Shown in pieces: positions 54,843 through 64,000 of a stretch of 64,000 bases of DNA; position 1 is the first letter of the stretch; the number at the start of each line of letters is the position of its first letter. The DNA lies in NCBI GenBank assembly GCA_013289665.1, contig JABCZN010000003.1:124001-188000 (forward strand), read 5' to 3'. Source of the DNA: Acidobacteriota bacterium. GTDB taxonomy: Bacteria; Acidobacteriota; Terriglobia; Acidiferrales; UBA7541. Both the position numbers and the translations under genes were made by a program. Under the pieces are notes generated by a model, which was given only the letters and a program-made list of their open reading frames with translations, had not been told where the DNA came from and did no database searches.

Positions 54843-55916
54843 TCATTTGCGTGTTCCATGAAAAATGGCTTTTGGAATCGCGGCATGAACTCCTTTGTTG
54901 CCGTCCACCAACTCGATGATACTCAGGTCCGCGGCGACACTTGCCAGCATGTACGCTTCGTCGCGACTCAGATGCTTTTCGTTCACAAGGAAATCGATCA
55001 GCTCCTTGAGAGCGATCTTGGCGGCTTCGTTCAGATCCTCGTGCAAGCCAATGGCAATGTAATCCGTTGGTGTTTCGGCTCGCGGCCAACGAATCTGCAT
55101 GTCCTTGCGCACAATGAACTGAAATGTGCCATTTAAAGAGGTTTCCATGGCGGTGCCGTCGACTTCACCGTGACCCTGTCCGGCATGACCATCTCCGACT
55201 TCAAACAGCGCCCCGCGCACGTGGACCGGAAGATACAAAATTGTGCCGGCGATCAGATCTTTATCGTCCATGTTACCGCCGTGGATCCAAGGCGGACGGC
55301 TGCTGATGCGGCCGGACCACTCAGGCGGCGCGACCCCCATGCTTCCAAAAAAAGGGCGCATGGGGATATCGATTCCTTCAGCAAAATGGGCAACCCCCAG
55401 CTTTTCGTCGAGAGGAATGATTCTCATCTTAGCGGTTGGATATTCTTCTGCCAAAAATCCAGTTCCCGGGTTGGCGCCGTTGTAAGCGTAAGGAACCGCC
55501 AAACGGATTGATAGTATCCGAATTTCGAGAACATCACCGGGATCTGCGCCCTCAATATAGATTGGACCTGTAAGGATGTGCGGTCCGGGTCCCTTCACGG
55601 TGACCTGCTGGAAGATCTCGCGAAGCGCTGACTCAACCTGGTTCGGTGGAACCCCTGCATCCTCCAATCTCTGCGGACTCGAGGTAATTAACGTGTGGAT
55701 GTCCACGGTATCGCCCGAGCGAATGCGCAGTGCCGGCGCGATGGCGGCATCGTAGTACCCCCATTCGATTGTTTTAGCAGAGGGTTGCAAAGTGTAGCGC
55801 GTCCCGGCACTTGCACCTGATGGGTTTTTCTCTTGGGCAGGCAAGGATGCAACTCCGGTTGTAAATATAATTGCCACGAAAGCAAGAATGATGTTTCGCA
55901 AAAATGGGAAATTCAT
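54843..55916 (-). CDS. Exported acetamidase/formamidase-family amidohydrolase
   Basis: 357 aa. Signal peptide (VAIIFTTGVASLPAQ). FmdA/AmdA family blocks: GYYDAAIAPALRIRSGDTVDIHT, GPIYIEGADPGDVLEIRI, PWIHGGNMDDKDLIAG, FEVGDGHAGQGHGEVDGTAME and YMLASVAADLSIIELVDGNKGVH. It hydrolyses short-chain or other small amides, here outside the inner membrane, which is unusual since the well-known enzymes are cytosolic. No clear ribosome site precedes the ATG at 55916. It is divergent from a serine hydrolase gene. Confidence 0.88.
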   Translation of the reverse strand: MNFPFLRNIILAFVAIIFTTGVASLPAQEKNPSGASAGTRYTLQPSAKTIEWGYYDAAIAPALRIRSGDTVDIHTLITSSPQRLEDAGVPPNQVESALREIFQQVTVKGPGPHILTGPIYIEGADPGDVLEIRILSIRLAVPYAYNGANPGTGFLAEEYPTAKMRIIPLDEKLGVAHFAEGIDIPMRPFFGSMGVAPPEWSGRISSRPPWIHGGNMDDKDLIAGTILYLPVHVRGALFEVGDGHAGQGHGEVDGTAMETSLNGTFQFIVRKDMQIRWPRAETPTDYIAIGLHEDLNEAAKIALKELIDFLVNEKHLSRDEAYMLASVAADLSIIELVDGNKGVHAAIPKAIFHGTRK

Positions 55917-56050
55917 ACTGGGGAGACTAGCAAATCAGTCTAATTCCGCCAAGACATTACTCATAAAATCTCAATAGCTGCGCATTTCCTCCGCAACAGG
56001 TTTTGCGGTTGGCAACAATTGTGTTAGCCTTCCGCCCTACTGAGGTTCAT

Positions 56051-57580
56051 ATGAAAAAGGTTTCTACACTTCTCGTCAGCGCTTGCGCAATTTTCTTCCT
56101 TGTTTCGGGGGTTGCGGTGTTCGCGCGATTTGCCAGACATCAGACCATCGCCGGGAATCCGCAAGGGGATGCTTCCATCCCGGACTCTACCGCTCGCATT
56201 GCCCGCATTGAAAAAGGTTTGCTGCCCGCGGCAACCATCAAGGGGCAGCCGCCGGCCGGAATGCTTCTCGCCGACCGCATGAAACACTACAACGTTCCGG
56301 GCGTCAGCATTGCTTTTTTCGAGAATGGACGAATCGCCTGGACACGCGCCTACGGCTTTGCGGATATCGCCGGCGCGCGACGCGTCACCTCTGATACGCT
56401 TTTTCAGTCCGCTTCGATCAGCAAACCCGCGGCGGCTCTGGCCGTGTTGCGTCTTGTCCAGGAAGGCAAACTCAACCTCGACGAAGACGTAAACCTCAAA
56501 CTGCGTTCCTGGAAAATTCCAGAGAATGAATTCACAAAACAGGAGAAGGTGACGCTCAGGCGCATTCTAAGCCACAGCGCAGGAATGAATAATCGCCGCT
56601 TCCCAGGCTATGCCAGCGACGAAGCGCTGCCTACCACAGTGCAAATCCTGAACGGCGAAAAGCCAGCCAATACCGAACCTATTCGGGTGGACACCGTCCC
56701 AGGTACTATTTGGCGATACTCCGGTGGTGGTTACGTCGCCATGCAGTTGTTGCTCTCCGATGTGACCCATACCCCTGTACCGCAACTGCTCGACCAGATG
56801 GTTTTGCGTCCGATCGGTATGACCCGCAGCACCTTCGAGGAACCCTTACCCAAGCGCTGGTGGGATTCGGCAGCAACGCCGTATCGGGAGGATGGGACAC
56901 CGGTGAAGGGTGGTTGGCATACCTATCCGGAGATCACTCCTGCTGCCCTATGGTCTACTCCAAGCGATATTGCGCGCATGGCGATTGAAGTGCAGAACGA
57001 GTACGCCGGTAAGTCGAACAAGATTCTGTCCTCCGAAATGATCCACCAAATGCTCAGTCATCAGAAGGATGATTGGGGTCTGGGATTCGCTTTGGAGTCC
57101 CCGGGTCACAAGCTGCGTTTCAGCCACGGAGGCTCGAACGAAGGCTTTCGATGCACGCTGCAAGCGTATACCGAGGCGCCGGGGCAGGGAATTGTGATCA
57201 TGACCAATGGAGATCAAGGTTGGAATCTGCTCCACGAAATTCTCCGCGCAGTTTCGAGAGAGTACGGCTGGCCGGACTTTCAACCGCAAGAACATACTGT
57301 GGCGAGTATTGCGGTGCCTCAATTGTCAGCTTACCAGGGTGAATACCGGGTCACCGGGGCAGATAAGCCCACCCTCGTAACTCTTAAAGATTCACACCTG
57401 TATGTGCAAACCGAGACACTCGGACCAGATCCAGAAGAGCTGTTCGCGGAGTCGGATGGGCGCTTTTTTGTGCTGTCAGTCCCGCTCGAGCTTGTTTTTC
57501 AGAGGGACGAGAAGGGCGCAGTCGCCAACCTGGCTCTTACCAGTGACTCCCAGACCGTCGTGGCTAAGAGGGTTCCCTAG
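56051..57580 (+). CDS. Secreted serine hydrolase (beta-lactamase fold)
   Basis: 509 aa from the ATG at 56051 (TGAGG upstream). A hydrophobic signal or anchor (about residues 4-25), then a beta-lactamase/esterase domain with S122-I-S-K125, Y-S-G in WRYSGGGYVAMQ, and HGGSNEG. A short DUF3471-like C-terminal domain follows (about 430-505). Reaction is probably peptide, amide or ester hydrolysis in the periplasm. It is the third such protein in the window. The divergent amidase gene shares its 130-bp upstream region. Confidence 0.87.
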   Translation: MKKVSTLLVSACAIFFLVSGVAVFARFARHQTIAGNPQGDASIPDSTARIARIEKGLLPAATIKGQPPAGMLLADRMKHYNVPGVSIAFFENGRIAWTRAYGFADIAGARRVTSDTLFQSASISKPAAALAVLRLVQEGKLNLDEDVNLKLRSWKIPENEFTKQEKVTLRRILSHSAGMNNRRFPGYASDEALPTTVQILNGEKPANTEPIRVDTVPGTIWRYSGGGYVAMQLLLSDVTHTPVPQLLDQMVLRPIGMTRSTFEEPLPKRWWDSAATPYREDGTPVKGGWHTYPEITPAALWSTPSDIARMAIEVQNEYAGKSNKILSSEMIHQMLSHQKDDWGLGFALESPGHKLRFSHGGSNEGFRCTLQAYTEAPGQGIVIMTNGDQGWNLLHEILRAVSREYGWPDFQPQEHTVASIAVPQLSAYQGEYRVTGADKPTLVTLKDSHLYVQTETLGPDPEELFAESDGRFFVLSVPLELVFQRDEKGAVANLALTSDSQTVVAKRVP

Positions 57581-57983
57581 TGGAAGCGGAGTTTGACAAC
57601 CAGTCCGCTGGAACTCGACCCGCAGTGTCTAACACGAACATCACTGTTGACGTATGCGGTCGACTACTACCGTATTCTCTAGAACTTATCTGGCTCGGTT
57701 GACGTCCTCTGTGAAAATCAAAAGTATGGACCTTTCCGCCCGCCAGAAAGGATTGGAATTTTCACGAAACGAAAGAATTTGTATGGGCGGGGCTCGCCCC
57801 GCCCGCTGTGGCGGCGCTGCTCACAATCGGTTTGACCGAAGATGTCAACAAAGCCAACTTATCTCTTAAATGCTTTGGGGGACTCCAAAGTTGTTGAAAA
57901 ACAGCAATTGGGATCAAGGCCAAGCTATTTATGCTGGTGTTATGATACGAGAATTATAATGGTTCGCGCGGCTTCGCAACTAT
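57581..57983. other. 403-bp gap before the IclR gene
   Basis: Holds a REP-like hairpin (57785-57804) and a TATAAT box (57955-57960) shortly before the IclR start. No gene is seen. Confidence 0.45.
57785..57804. repeat. REP-like GC palindrome
   Basis: GGGCGGGG, a CTCG loop, then CCCCGCCC: a perfect 8-bp hairpin (9 bp if closed to a two-base loop). No T run follows, so it is not a normal terminator. Only one copy was noticed in the window. Confidence 0.5.
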
Positions 57984-58850
57984 ATGGCATTTAAAGCTAA
58001 ACATTTACTCCACAAAAACAGACGGCCGGTGCAGTCTGTCAGGAAGGCGCTGCGCATTCTGGATATCCTCGGGAACTGCCCCGGCGGTCTAGGAATTACG
58101 GAATTAAGTGGCTCACTAAAATCTCCTAAAACTACAATGCATCGCCTTGTTTCCACACTGGAAACTGATGGATATGTGTATTTTGACGTGCTCACCACAA
58201 AATACCTTCTCGGCAGTCGCGTGGCGAAGCTGGGAGATCAGTTCAACCAGCAATCTCACTTGCTAACCTTTGGTGTGCCGGCCCTGGAACAGCTTACTCA
58301 AGAATGCAAAGAAGCCAGCCATTTAGCGATTTTGGAAGGAACCGAAGTGGTTTATATCTCCCAGGAAGAAACCAAAGAGCCGATACGCATTAGCTTTGGT
58401 ATGGGCGAAAGAGCGCCAGTTTACTGTACCGCTGGTGGCAAGGTATTTCTGGCCGGCCTATCGGATATCGCGGTCCGCCGCTTGTACGAGAACCACGTGA
58501 GATTCAAGCGCTATACGCCGCGCACCAAGACCAAACTGGAAGGTCTTCTTGCGGAAATTGCCATCGTGAGGAGAGAGGGAATCGCCTACGATAACGAAGA
58601 ATACGCGCCCGGGTTGTGCTGCATAGCCGCTCCCGTCAGAGATTTCTCTTCAAAAACCATCGCCGCGATTAGCTTGTCTATGATCAAACAGAAGATGACG
58701 GCGGAGCGTAGACCGTTTTTTAAAGAAGCCCTGCTTCGGGCGAGTGCCGCGTTGTCGGAGAAGCTCGGCTTCTTGCCTGCACGGTCCAACAGGAAACCGT
58801 TCAAGCGTCTAAATCCGAGCGGCGGATATAGGCGAGGAAAAGCCCGCTGA
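57984..58850 (+). CDS. IclR-family transcriptional regulator
   Basis: 288 aa. The N-terminal winged helix covers about residues 17-75 (QSVRKALRILDIL, GITELSGSLKSPKTTMHRLVSTLETDGYV). The IclR effector domain follows (about 90-265: LLTFGVPALEQLTQECKEASHLA, GGKVFLAGLSD, REGIAYDNEEYAPGLCCIAAPV). It senses an unknown small molecule. It lies 160 bases upstream of a TonB receptor gene whose leader contains a nested TTCCG/CGGAA operator. It probably controls that gene and the amidohydrolase after it. Confidence 0.9.
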   Translation: MAFKAKHLLHKNRRPVQSVRKALRILDILGNCPGGLGITELSGSLKSPKTTMHRLVSTLETDGYVYFDVLTTKYLLGSRVAKLGDQFNQQSHLLTFGVPALEQLTQECKEASHLAILEGTEVVYISQEETKEPIRISFGMGERAPVYCTAGGKVFLAGLSDIAVRRLYENHVRFKRYTPRTKTKLEGLLAEIAIVRREGIAYDNEEYAPGLCCIAAPVRDFSSKTIAAISLSMIKQKMTAERRPFFKEALLRASAALSEKLGFLPARSNRKPFKRLNPSGGYRRGKAR

Positions 58851-58942
58851 CGCTTACGTGTCGAGGATTCCACCGATTAAATCAAATTCTCGATTGAGCT
58901 AAATAGAAATATGATTGGCAATAAAGCGTGATTCAGAGTATA

Positions 58943-58967
58943 TTCCGCCACGCGGAACAGCGTTCCG
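58943..58967. promoter_or_regulatory. Nested palindromic operator upstream of the TonB receptor
   Basis: Three alternating half-sites: TTCCG (58943-58947), CGGAA (58953-58957) and TTCCG (58963-58967). They form two overlapping palindromes, TTCCG-N5-CGGAA and CGGAAC-AGC-GTTCCG, with 10-bp steps. The site sits 44 bases before the receptor start and right after the IclR gene, so IclR binding is the natural inference. Confidence 0.65.
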
Positions 58968-59010
58968 TTATGCTCCAAGTTGTCAGCAAGGTTTTCGGAG
59001 AGGGTGGAAT

Positions 59011-62000
59011 ATGGCTTTGTTTCAAAAAATACTGTTATTGCTTCTTTTTTTGGCTCTCTTTGTAACCAATGGTTTTGCAGACGTAAACGGTAAAATCTCC
59101 GGCACCGTCACGGATCCATCGGGCGGCCTGGTAGTCTCGGCAATCGTTACCGCCACCCAGGTCGAAACCGGAGAGCGAAAAACCGTGCAGACGGATTCTA
59201 ACGGTAATTATTCGTTGCTCGCACTCCCCCCTGGCCGGTATAACCTCGAGGTTAAAACTTCTGGCTTCCAGACGTACATTCAAGAAGGCATCAAGGTCGA
59301 CGTCAACTCCGCTCTTCAGGTTAATGTCACCATGGCGATAGGGTCGTCCCAATCTGAAGTGGTGGTGGCCGCCGATCCTCTAACCGTGGAAGTTAGTAAC
59401 ACCCAGTTAGGTGATGTGGTTGGTGGCAAAACCATGGAGAATTTGCCCCTGAATGGCCGGAGCTATACCGATTTGCTCGGTCTTCAGCCAGGAGTGGTTC
59501 CCGTCTCTAGCGGAATTCCCGATAGCATTGGGGTCAGCGCAAGTGGCAGCGCGGAAGGCGGAAACGTTTCGATCAATGGCCAGCGCGAGAGCGCCAACGG
59601 TTTCATGGTGAACGGCGGAAATATCGAACAAGCGCGCAACAATGGCGCGGCGATCATTCCCAATCTCGATTCCATCGCGGAATTTCGCGTCATCACCAAT
59701 AACATTGATGCCGAGTACGGTCACTACTCCGGTGCTCTCGTAAGCGTCATTACCAAATCCGGCGCTAATGATTTGCACGGGAGTGCTTTTGAATTCCTTC
59801 GCAACACCGCTCTGGACGCCCGAAACTTCTTCGATACCCAACGTGGCTTGTTTCGCCGCAACCAGTTCGGCGGTACCCTGGGTGGTCCCATTTTGCATGA
59901 CAAGCTCTTTTTCTTTGTCGATTATCAGGGAACGCGCGAAGTACGCGGCATTAGTGGCGGGATCGTTCCCGTGCCAACGGTGGAACAGCGCTCTGGTAAT
60001 TTCTCGGCTCCGGATATCGCCTCCTCCCTCACCGGCTCCGTGAGCAGTCTTTATTGGGCTAGCATTCTTTCTCAGCGCTTGGGGTACACAGTAACATCGG
60101 GCGAGCGGTACTATACTCCGGGTTGCAGCAGCGCTACGCAATGCGTATATCCAAACGCAATCATACCGAAGTCCACTTTTTCGTCCGCCGCGCAGGGACT
60201 ACTTCCCTACATTCCTATGCCGACTTCGGGCGGTACGTTCGTGGGGTCAAATAATAATTGGAACACATCCTCCAATCAGGGTGGCATCCGCGTCGACGCC
60301 AATACGCGCCTGGGCACGATTTCCGGCTACTACGCGATCTATGATTCCAGTCTCTTGAGACCCTATGGCTCTAACAACGTCCCTGGTTTCGCAAATCTGG
60401 ATACCAGCCATCCGCAGTTAATAAACTTGAGCGACACCAAATCGTTCGGCTCTACGGCAGTAAATGAAGTTCGTTTAACGGTAGTGCGCTACGTAAGCTG
60501 GGTGAATAATCCCACAAAGTTTGGCCCCACGCTGAGTTCGCTCGGTTTTCCAGCCGGCGTCCCGGGCGGCATGGTTCCTGCGGACCCTCGAGTAGAAGGC
60601 GTGCCTACCCTGCTATTTAACAATTTCACGCAGGGCCTGCCACAATTTGACTATCAGCAGTATCAAACTTCGCCACAACTGCTCGATAACTTCTCAAAGA
60701 TTATCAAGACCCACTCTGCGAAATTCGGTGCCGAATATCACTACACCCGCTGGCGCCAGCGAGTTCCGGAGGCCGACGCAAATGGCCTTTTCACGTTTAC
60801 CGGCGCTGAAACAGGTTCCGACTTCGCGGACTACCTGATTGGAGCTCCGACTCTCTTTCTTCAATCAAGCCCTTTAGACTACGACAATCGGAAAAACTAT
60901 GTTGGCATTTATGGACAGGACAGTTGGCGAATCAGGCCCAACTTGACGCTTAATTACGGACTGCGGTGGGATCTCATTCAGAACTGGTATGAAAAGCATA
61001 ATGCGACTTCGGATACGTTTATTCCCGGGGAGCAATCTCAAATTTACCCGACAGCGCCCGTTGGTTTCGTGTTTGCGGGCGATCCCTTGCCAGGTGGAGG
61101 CACAATCCCCCGAACGGTATCAAAGACTCCGTATAACGATTTTGCTCCGAGAATTGGGATCGCGTACTCACCTTCGGCGAATGATGGTTTTTTGCATTTT
61201 TTGCTAGGCGACCCGGGCAAGACGAGTATCCGGGCAGCTTATGGAATTTTCTACGCCAATAATGGAGGCTATCAAGCATATTTGATTCAAGGCGCACCCC
61301 CGTTCGTAGCGGTGTGGACTTCACCCGCCCCTCCCTTGTTCGAAACTCCTTACATCGATCGAACCGACGGAGTGGTACGCCAGAGTCCACCCTACCCGTA
61401 TGTGGCGCCTCCGCCTGGCACAACGACAAACATTAACTGGGAATTGCCTTTGAACGGTGTTCCCGTCTGGAACATCCATAATCGCACTCCGTATGCCGAA
61501 GACTACCACTTCACCATTCAACGTGAATTTGGTCCGGCGACGGTGCTCAGTGTTGGCTATGTTGGCAGTCAGGGTCACGCGCTCATGGATGCGCTGGAAA
61601 GCAATCCTGGTAACAGTCAACTCTGCCTAAGTTTGAGCAATCCTTCTCAGGTGATGCCCGGTACACCAACGTGCGGGCCGTTCGGAGAAAACACCGTTTA
61701 TACCGCGGCGAACGGCACGGTGGTGAACAGTACGCGTGGTCCACTTGGCGCTAATTTCGTCAGCAACCCTTTTTACACCACGATCGGGAACTCCAACTTT
61801 AATTCCTTACAAGTTAGCTTGCGGCACACGTCCAACCGTTTGACGTTCGAGGCTGGATATACCTGGAGCAAATCGATCGACGACGCCTCGGACGAGAGAG
61901 ATTTCGTTCTAAACCCTTACAACAAGGCATTAAGCCGATCGTTGTCTTCCTTCGACATCCCACACAGTTTCGAAATCAGTTACAACTATCTGCTGCCAGT

Positions 62001-62487
62001 CGATCGTTTGGGCGACGGCAAATGGCAGCGCCTCACCCGGGGATGGCGGCTCGCGGGAATCACCCGCTTCGCTACCGGCCTGCCCGTGCAACTCTACGAG
62101 ACTGACGATCGCGGGCTCGTCGGAGAGTTCTTTGGCAACCTCGACACCCCGGTCTACAACGGCGCAAAGCTTCAGTTCACGAATCCAAGATCCGGCCAGC
62201 CTTATTTCAACACTTCGGCCTTTAGTCTCGAAACGTTAGGGGTCTTAAACACCACCCATCGCCGTTTCTTTCATGGTCCGGGCATCAACAACTTTGATAT
62301 GTCTTTGTTGAAGGACACCAGAATATCGGAACGTATCAGTGCCCAGTTCCGAGCCGAGTTTTTTAACATCTTTAACCATGCGCAATTTATGAATCCAAGT
62401 GGAAACATCAACTCCAGTTCTTTTGGTATGGTGCTTAGTGCTCGTGATCCGCGCATCGGACAAGTAGCGCTGAAGATTCTGTTTTGA
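59011..62487 (+). CDS. Oar-like TonB-dependent outer-membrane receptor
   Basis: 1158 aa from the ATG at 59011, preceded by GGAGAGGG. Signal peptide ending GFAD, carboxypeptidase-regulatory-like domain (GKISGTVTDPSGGLVVSAIVTATQ), plug with ENLPLNGRSYTDLLGLQPGV and EYGHYSGALVSVITKSGAND, then a large barrel that ends in Phe. It lies between an IclR regulator and an exported amidohydrolase, so it probably takes up a compound that the amidohydrolase processes. The ligand is unknown. Confidence 0.9.
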   Translation: MALFQKILLLLLFLALFVTNGFADVNGKISGTVTDPSGGLVVSAIVTATQVETGERKTVQTDSNGNYSLLALPPGRYNLEVKTSGFQTYIQEGIKVDVNSALQVNVTMAIGSSQSEVVVAADPLTVEVSNTQLGDVVGGKTMENLPLNGRSYTDLLGLQPGVVPVSSGIPDSIGVSASGSAEGGNVSINGQRESANGFMVNGGNIEQARNNGAAIIPNLDSIAEFRVITNNIDAEYGHYSGALVSVITKSGANDLHGSAFEFLRNTALDARNFFDTQRGLFRRNQFGGTLGGPILHDKLFFFVDYQGTREVRGISGGIVPVPTVEQRSGNFSAPDIASSLTGSVSSLYWASILSQRLGYTVTSGERYYTPGCSSATQCVYPNAIIPKSTFSSAAQGLLPYIPMPTSGGTFVGSNNNWNTSSNQGGIRVDANTRLGTISGYYAIYDSSLLRPYGSNNVPGFANLDTSHPQLINLSDTKSFGSTAVNEVRLTVVRYVSWVNNPTKFGPTLSSLGFPAGVPGGMVPADPRVEGVPTLLFNNFTQGLPQFDYQQYQTSPQLLDNFSKIIKTHSAKFGAEYHYTRWRQRVPEADANGLFTFTGAETGSDFADYLIGAPTLFLQSSPLDYDNRKNYVGIYGQDSWRIRPNLTLNYGLRWDLIQNWYEKHNATSDTFIPGEQSQIYPTAPVGFVFAGDPLPGGGTIPRTVSKTPYNDFAPRIGIAYSPSANDGFLHFLLGDPGKTSIRAAYGIFYANNGGYQAYLIQGAPPFVAVWTSPAPPLFETPYIDRTDGVVRQSPPYPYVAPPPGTTTNINWELPLNGVPVWNIHNRTPYAEDYHFTIQREFGPATVLSVGYVGSQGHALMDALESNPGNSQLCLSLSNPSQVMPGTPTCGPFGENTVYTAANGTVVNSTRGPLGANFVSNPFYTTIGNSNFNSLQVSLRHTSNRLTFEAGYTWSKSIDDASDERDFVLNPYNKALSRSLSSFDIPHSFEISYNYLLPVDRLGDGKWQRLTRGWRLAGITRFATGLPVQLYETDDRGLVGEFFGNLDTPVYNGAKLQFTNPRSGQPYFNTSAFSLETLGVLNTTHRRFFHGPGINNFDMSLLKDTRISERISAQFRAEFFNIFNHAQFMNPSGNINSSSFGMVLSARDPRIGQVALKILF

Positions 62488-62672
62488 AACTCTTTTACGC
62501 CGTGTGTGGCATACGAATTTAAACGAATCGTTCTGATCGGATTTCTGGCGCGCGATGGCAGGGTTTTCCACGATTCGCTCTTTGAACTCCCCCGGCCGTC
62601 GTAGTTCCTCCGCCAGGATAGCCATAACTAAGGACTGCGGAAGTTCCAAGGATCGAATGAGGTGAGGCCCAA

Positions 62673-64000
62673 TGAGAAATGCGCTCTTTGTGGTTGCCTG
62701 CATGATGGTGCTTTTTTCCGGAACGCTTTGTTTTGCCCAGGAAGCCGCAAAGCTTTCGCCGGAAGCTCGCAAGTTCGTTCGTGTCGCGGAGCCGGTCGTC
62801 GCCCTAACCCATGTTCGGGTGATTGACGGAACCGGAGCGGCCCCTTTTGATGATCAGACACTTGTGATTGAGCATGGGCGTATTTCAGCCATGGGAACCC
62901 CGGCCAAGACCTCGGTCCCGGTCGGCGCCAAAGTCATTGATCTGTCCGGCTTCACCGTCATTCCCGGTCTGGTGGGAATGCATGAGCATATGTTCTATCC
63001 CTCGGGGGGCCCCACGGCCTCGAGCGGAGGTTCGCTCTGGTATAACGAACTGGGCTTTAGCGCCCCACGTCTCTATCTGGCCTGCGGGATTACTACAATT
63101 CGCACCGCGGGCTCCATGGAGCCCTATGCGGACCTCACTCTCAAAAAATGGATTGACGCGGGACTCTTGCCGGGACCGAAAATGCACGTTACCGGCCCCT
63201 ATCTCGAAAACTCAACAACCTACCCCCAAATGCATGACCTCTCTGGCCCGGAGGACGCGCGCAAAACGGTGGAATATTGGGCAGATGAAGGCGTTACCTC
63301 TTTCAAGGGTTATAGGCACATTACCCGCGCTGAACTTGGGGCCGCGATCGAGGCCGCCCACAAGCGCGGCTTGAAGGTTACCGGGCATCTCTGCGCAGTG
63401 GGTTTTCGTGAGGCTGCAGGTCTCGGTATTGATGACCTTGAGCACGGTCTTTTGGTGGACACTGAATTCACACCGGGGAAAGCACCCGACGTTTGCCCCT
63501 CACCACAAGAAAGCGACGCGGCACTCGCAAAGCTTGACCTGTCCAGCCCGCCGGTTCAGCAGATGATTCAGGACTTGATCACTCATCATGTCGCCGTTAC
63601 CTCCACCCTCGCGGTTTTCGAAAGCTCGTTGCCTAATCGCCCGCCACTTTCCCGGCGCGTCCTCGATGCCATGGTTCCAGAGGCGCGCAACGAATACTTA
63701 ACAGTGCGCGCGCAGATTGCCCAAAGCGCCGAAGCACAAGGCGGCTCCAGCACCAAGTTATTTAAAACGGAGATGCAGTTCGAGCGCGATTTTGTGAAGG
63801 CTGGTGGTTTACTCCTCGCAGGCGAGGATCCCACTGGAAACGGGGGTGCGCTGCCCGGATTTGGCGACCAGCGTGAGCTCGAGCTGTTAGTAGATGCCGG
63901 GTTCACTCCCGTTGAGGCCATTCACATTTTCACCGCCAATGGCGCGAATTGGCTTGGAGAATCAGACCGAATTGGCACGCTTGCCCCGGGCATGCAAGCG
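62673..64000 (+). CDS. Exported amidohydrolase, truncated by the window end
   Basis: 442 codons are visible and the frame is still open at 64000. The ATG at 62673 has GAGGTGAGG upstream. Signal peptide ending LCFAQ. The metal-dependent amidohydrolase fold shows VIPGLVGMHEHMFYP (HxH), SFKGY (possible bridging lysine), KVTGHLCAVG and DLEHGLLVD (His), and GEDPTGNGG in the place of the catalytic Asp motif. Relatives are imidazolonepropionase-like or prolidase-like hydrolases. It lies 185 bases after the TonB receptor gene and is probably co-transcribed. Substrate not predictable. Confidence 0.88.

Noticed and set aside
54674..54886. 70-aa minus-strand ORF between the aspartokinase relic and the amidase
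   Set aside because: Overlaps the amidase end, no ribosome site or family match; could be part of the decayed region but nothing supports expression.
57785..57804. Terminator for the serine hydrolase gene
   Set aside because: It is about 200 bp past the stop and lacks a T run.
62245..62772. 175-aa minus-strand ORF across the TonB receptor end
   Set aside because: Mostly opposite the receptor and amidohydrolase genes; no start signal or domain.
1..64000. CRISPR arrays, phage or conjugation genes
   Set aside because: No regular short-repeat/spacer pattern, cas gene, integrase, terminase or relaxase was seen in either strand.

Overview
The window looks like accessory chromosome of an Acidobacteriota-type soil bacterium. 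The evidence is the gene content: three very large Oar-like TonB-dependent receptors (each with an N-terminal carboxypeptidase-regulatory-like domain and a PLNGR-type plug), a membrane-tethered winged-helix/TPR regulator, several secreted beta-lactamase-fold serine hydrolases, secreted peptidases and GC-rich codon usage. This assignment is an inference. No rRNA, intact tRNA, CRISPR array, transposase or phage gene was seen.

Layout. 1-9.3 kb: end of a membrane protein; an exported TldD/TldE-like pair; an exported MsrB; a long CDF cation transporter; a small secreted protein with a terminator; a secreted phosphoesterase; a DinB-like protein. 9.5-19.2 kb: a DUF488 relic; a CPBP protease; a CocE/S15 peptidase divergent from an RpiR regulator across a 50-bp operator/promoter; a TonB receptor; a serine hydrolase. 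19.3-26.3 kb (minus strand): permease - GNAT - N-succinylamino-acid racemase - PBP4/D-aminoacylase fusion, preceded by a gutted rpiR remnant and a second copy of the same 50-bp control element. I read this as D-amino-acid or murein-peptide salvage. 26.6-34.2 kb: a serine hydrolase; a TetR regulator divergent from two SDR-type oxidoreductases across two palindromes; relics; an M61 aminopeptidase.

34.3-53 kb is the most interesting part, a carboxylate-utilisation island. It holds sdhA-sdhB-sdhE(-zinc ribbon), prpD-prpD-prpB-prpD, two tandem MFS transporters, a membrane-bound OmpR-type winged-helix/TPR regulator and a TonB receptor. Four copies of one motif, TGTCCTTTAACG-N14-CTTAAAA (three half-sites at 11-bp period), lie before each transcription unit in the same orientation relative to the target genes. 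One copy overlaps the regulator's own start codon. I infer one regulon covering outer-membrane uptake, inner-membrane transport, dehydration/lyase steps and succinate oxidation. The two MFS genes share an 862-bp, practically identical 3' tract, a sign of gene conversion.

53-64 kb: a CapA-like phosphoesterase, a frameshifted aspartokinase relic, an exported acetamidase/formamidase, a third serine hydrolase, and an IclR regulator followed by a TonB receptor (with a triple TTCCG/CGGAA half-site upstream) and an exported amidohydrolase cut by the window end.
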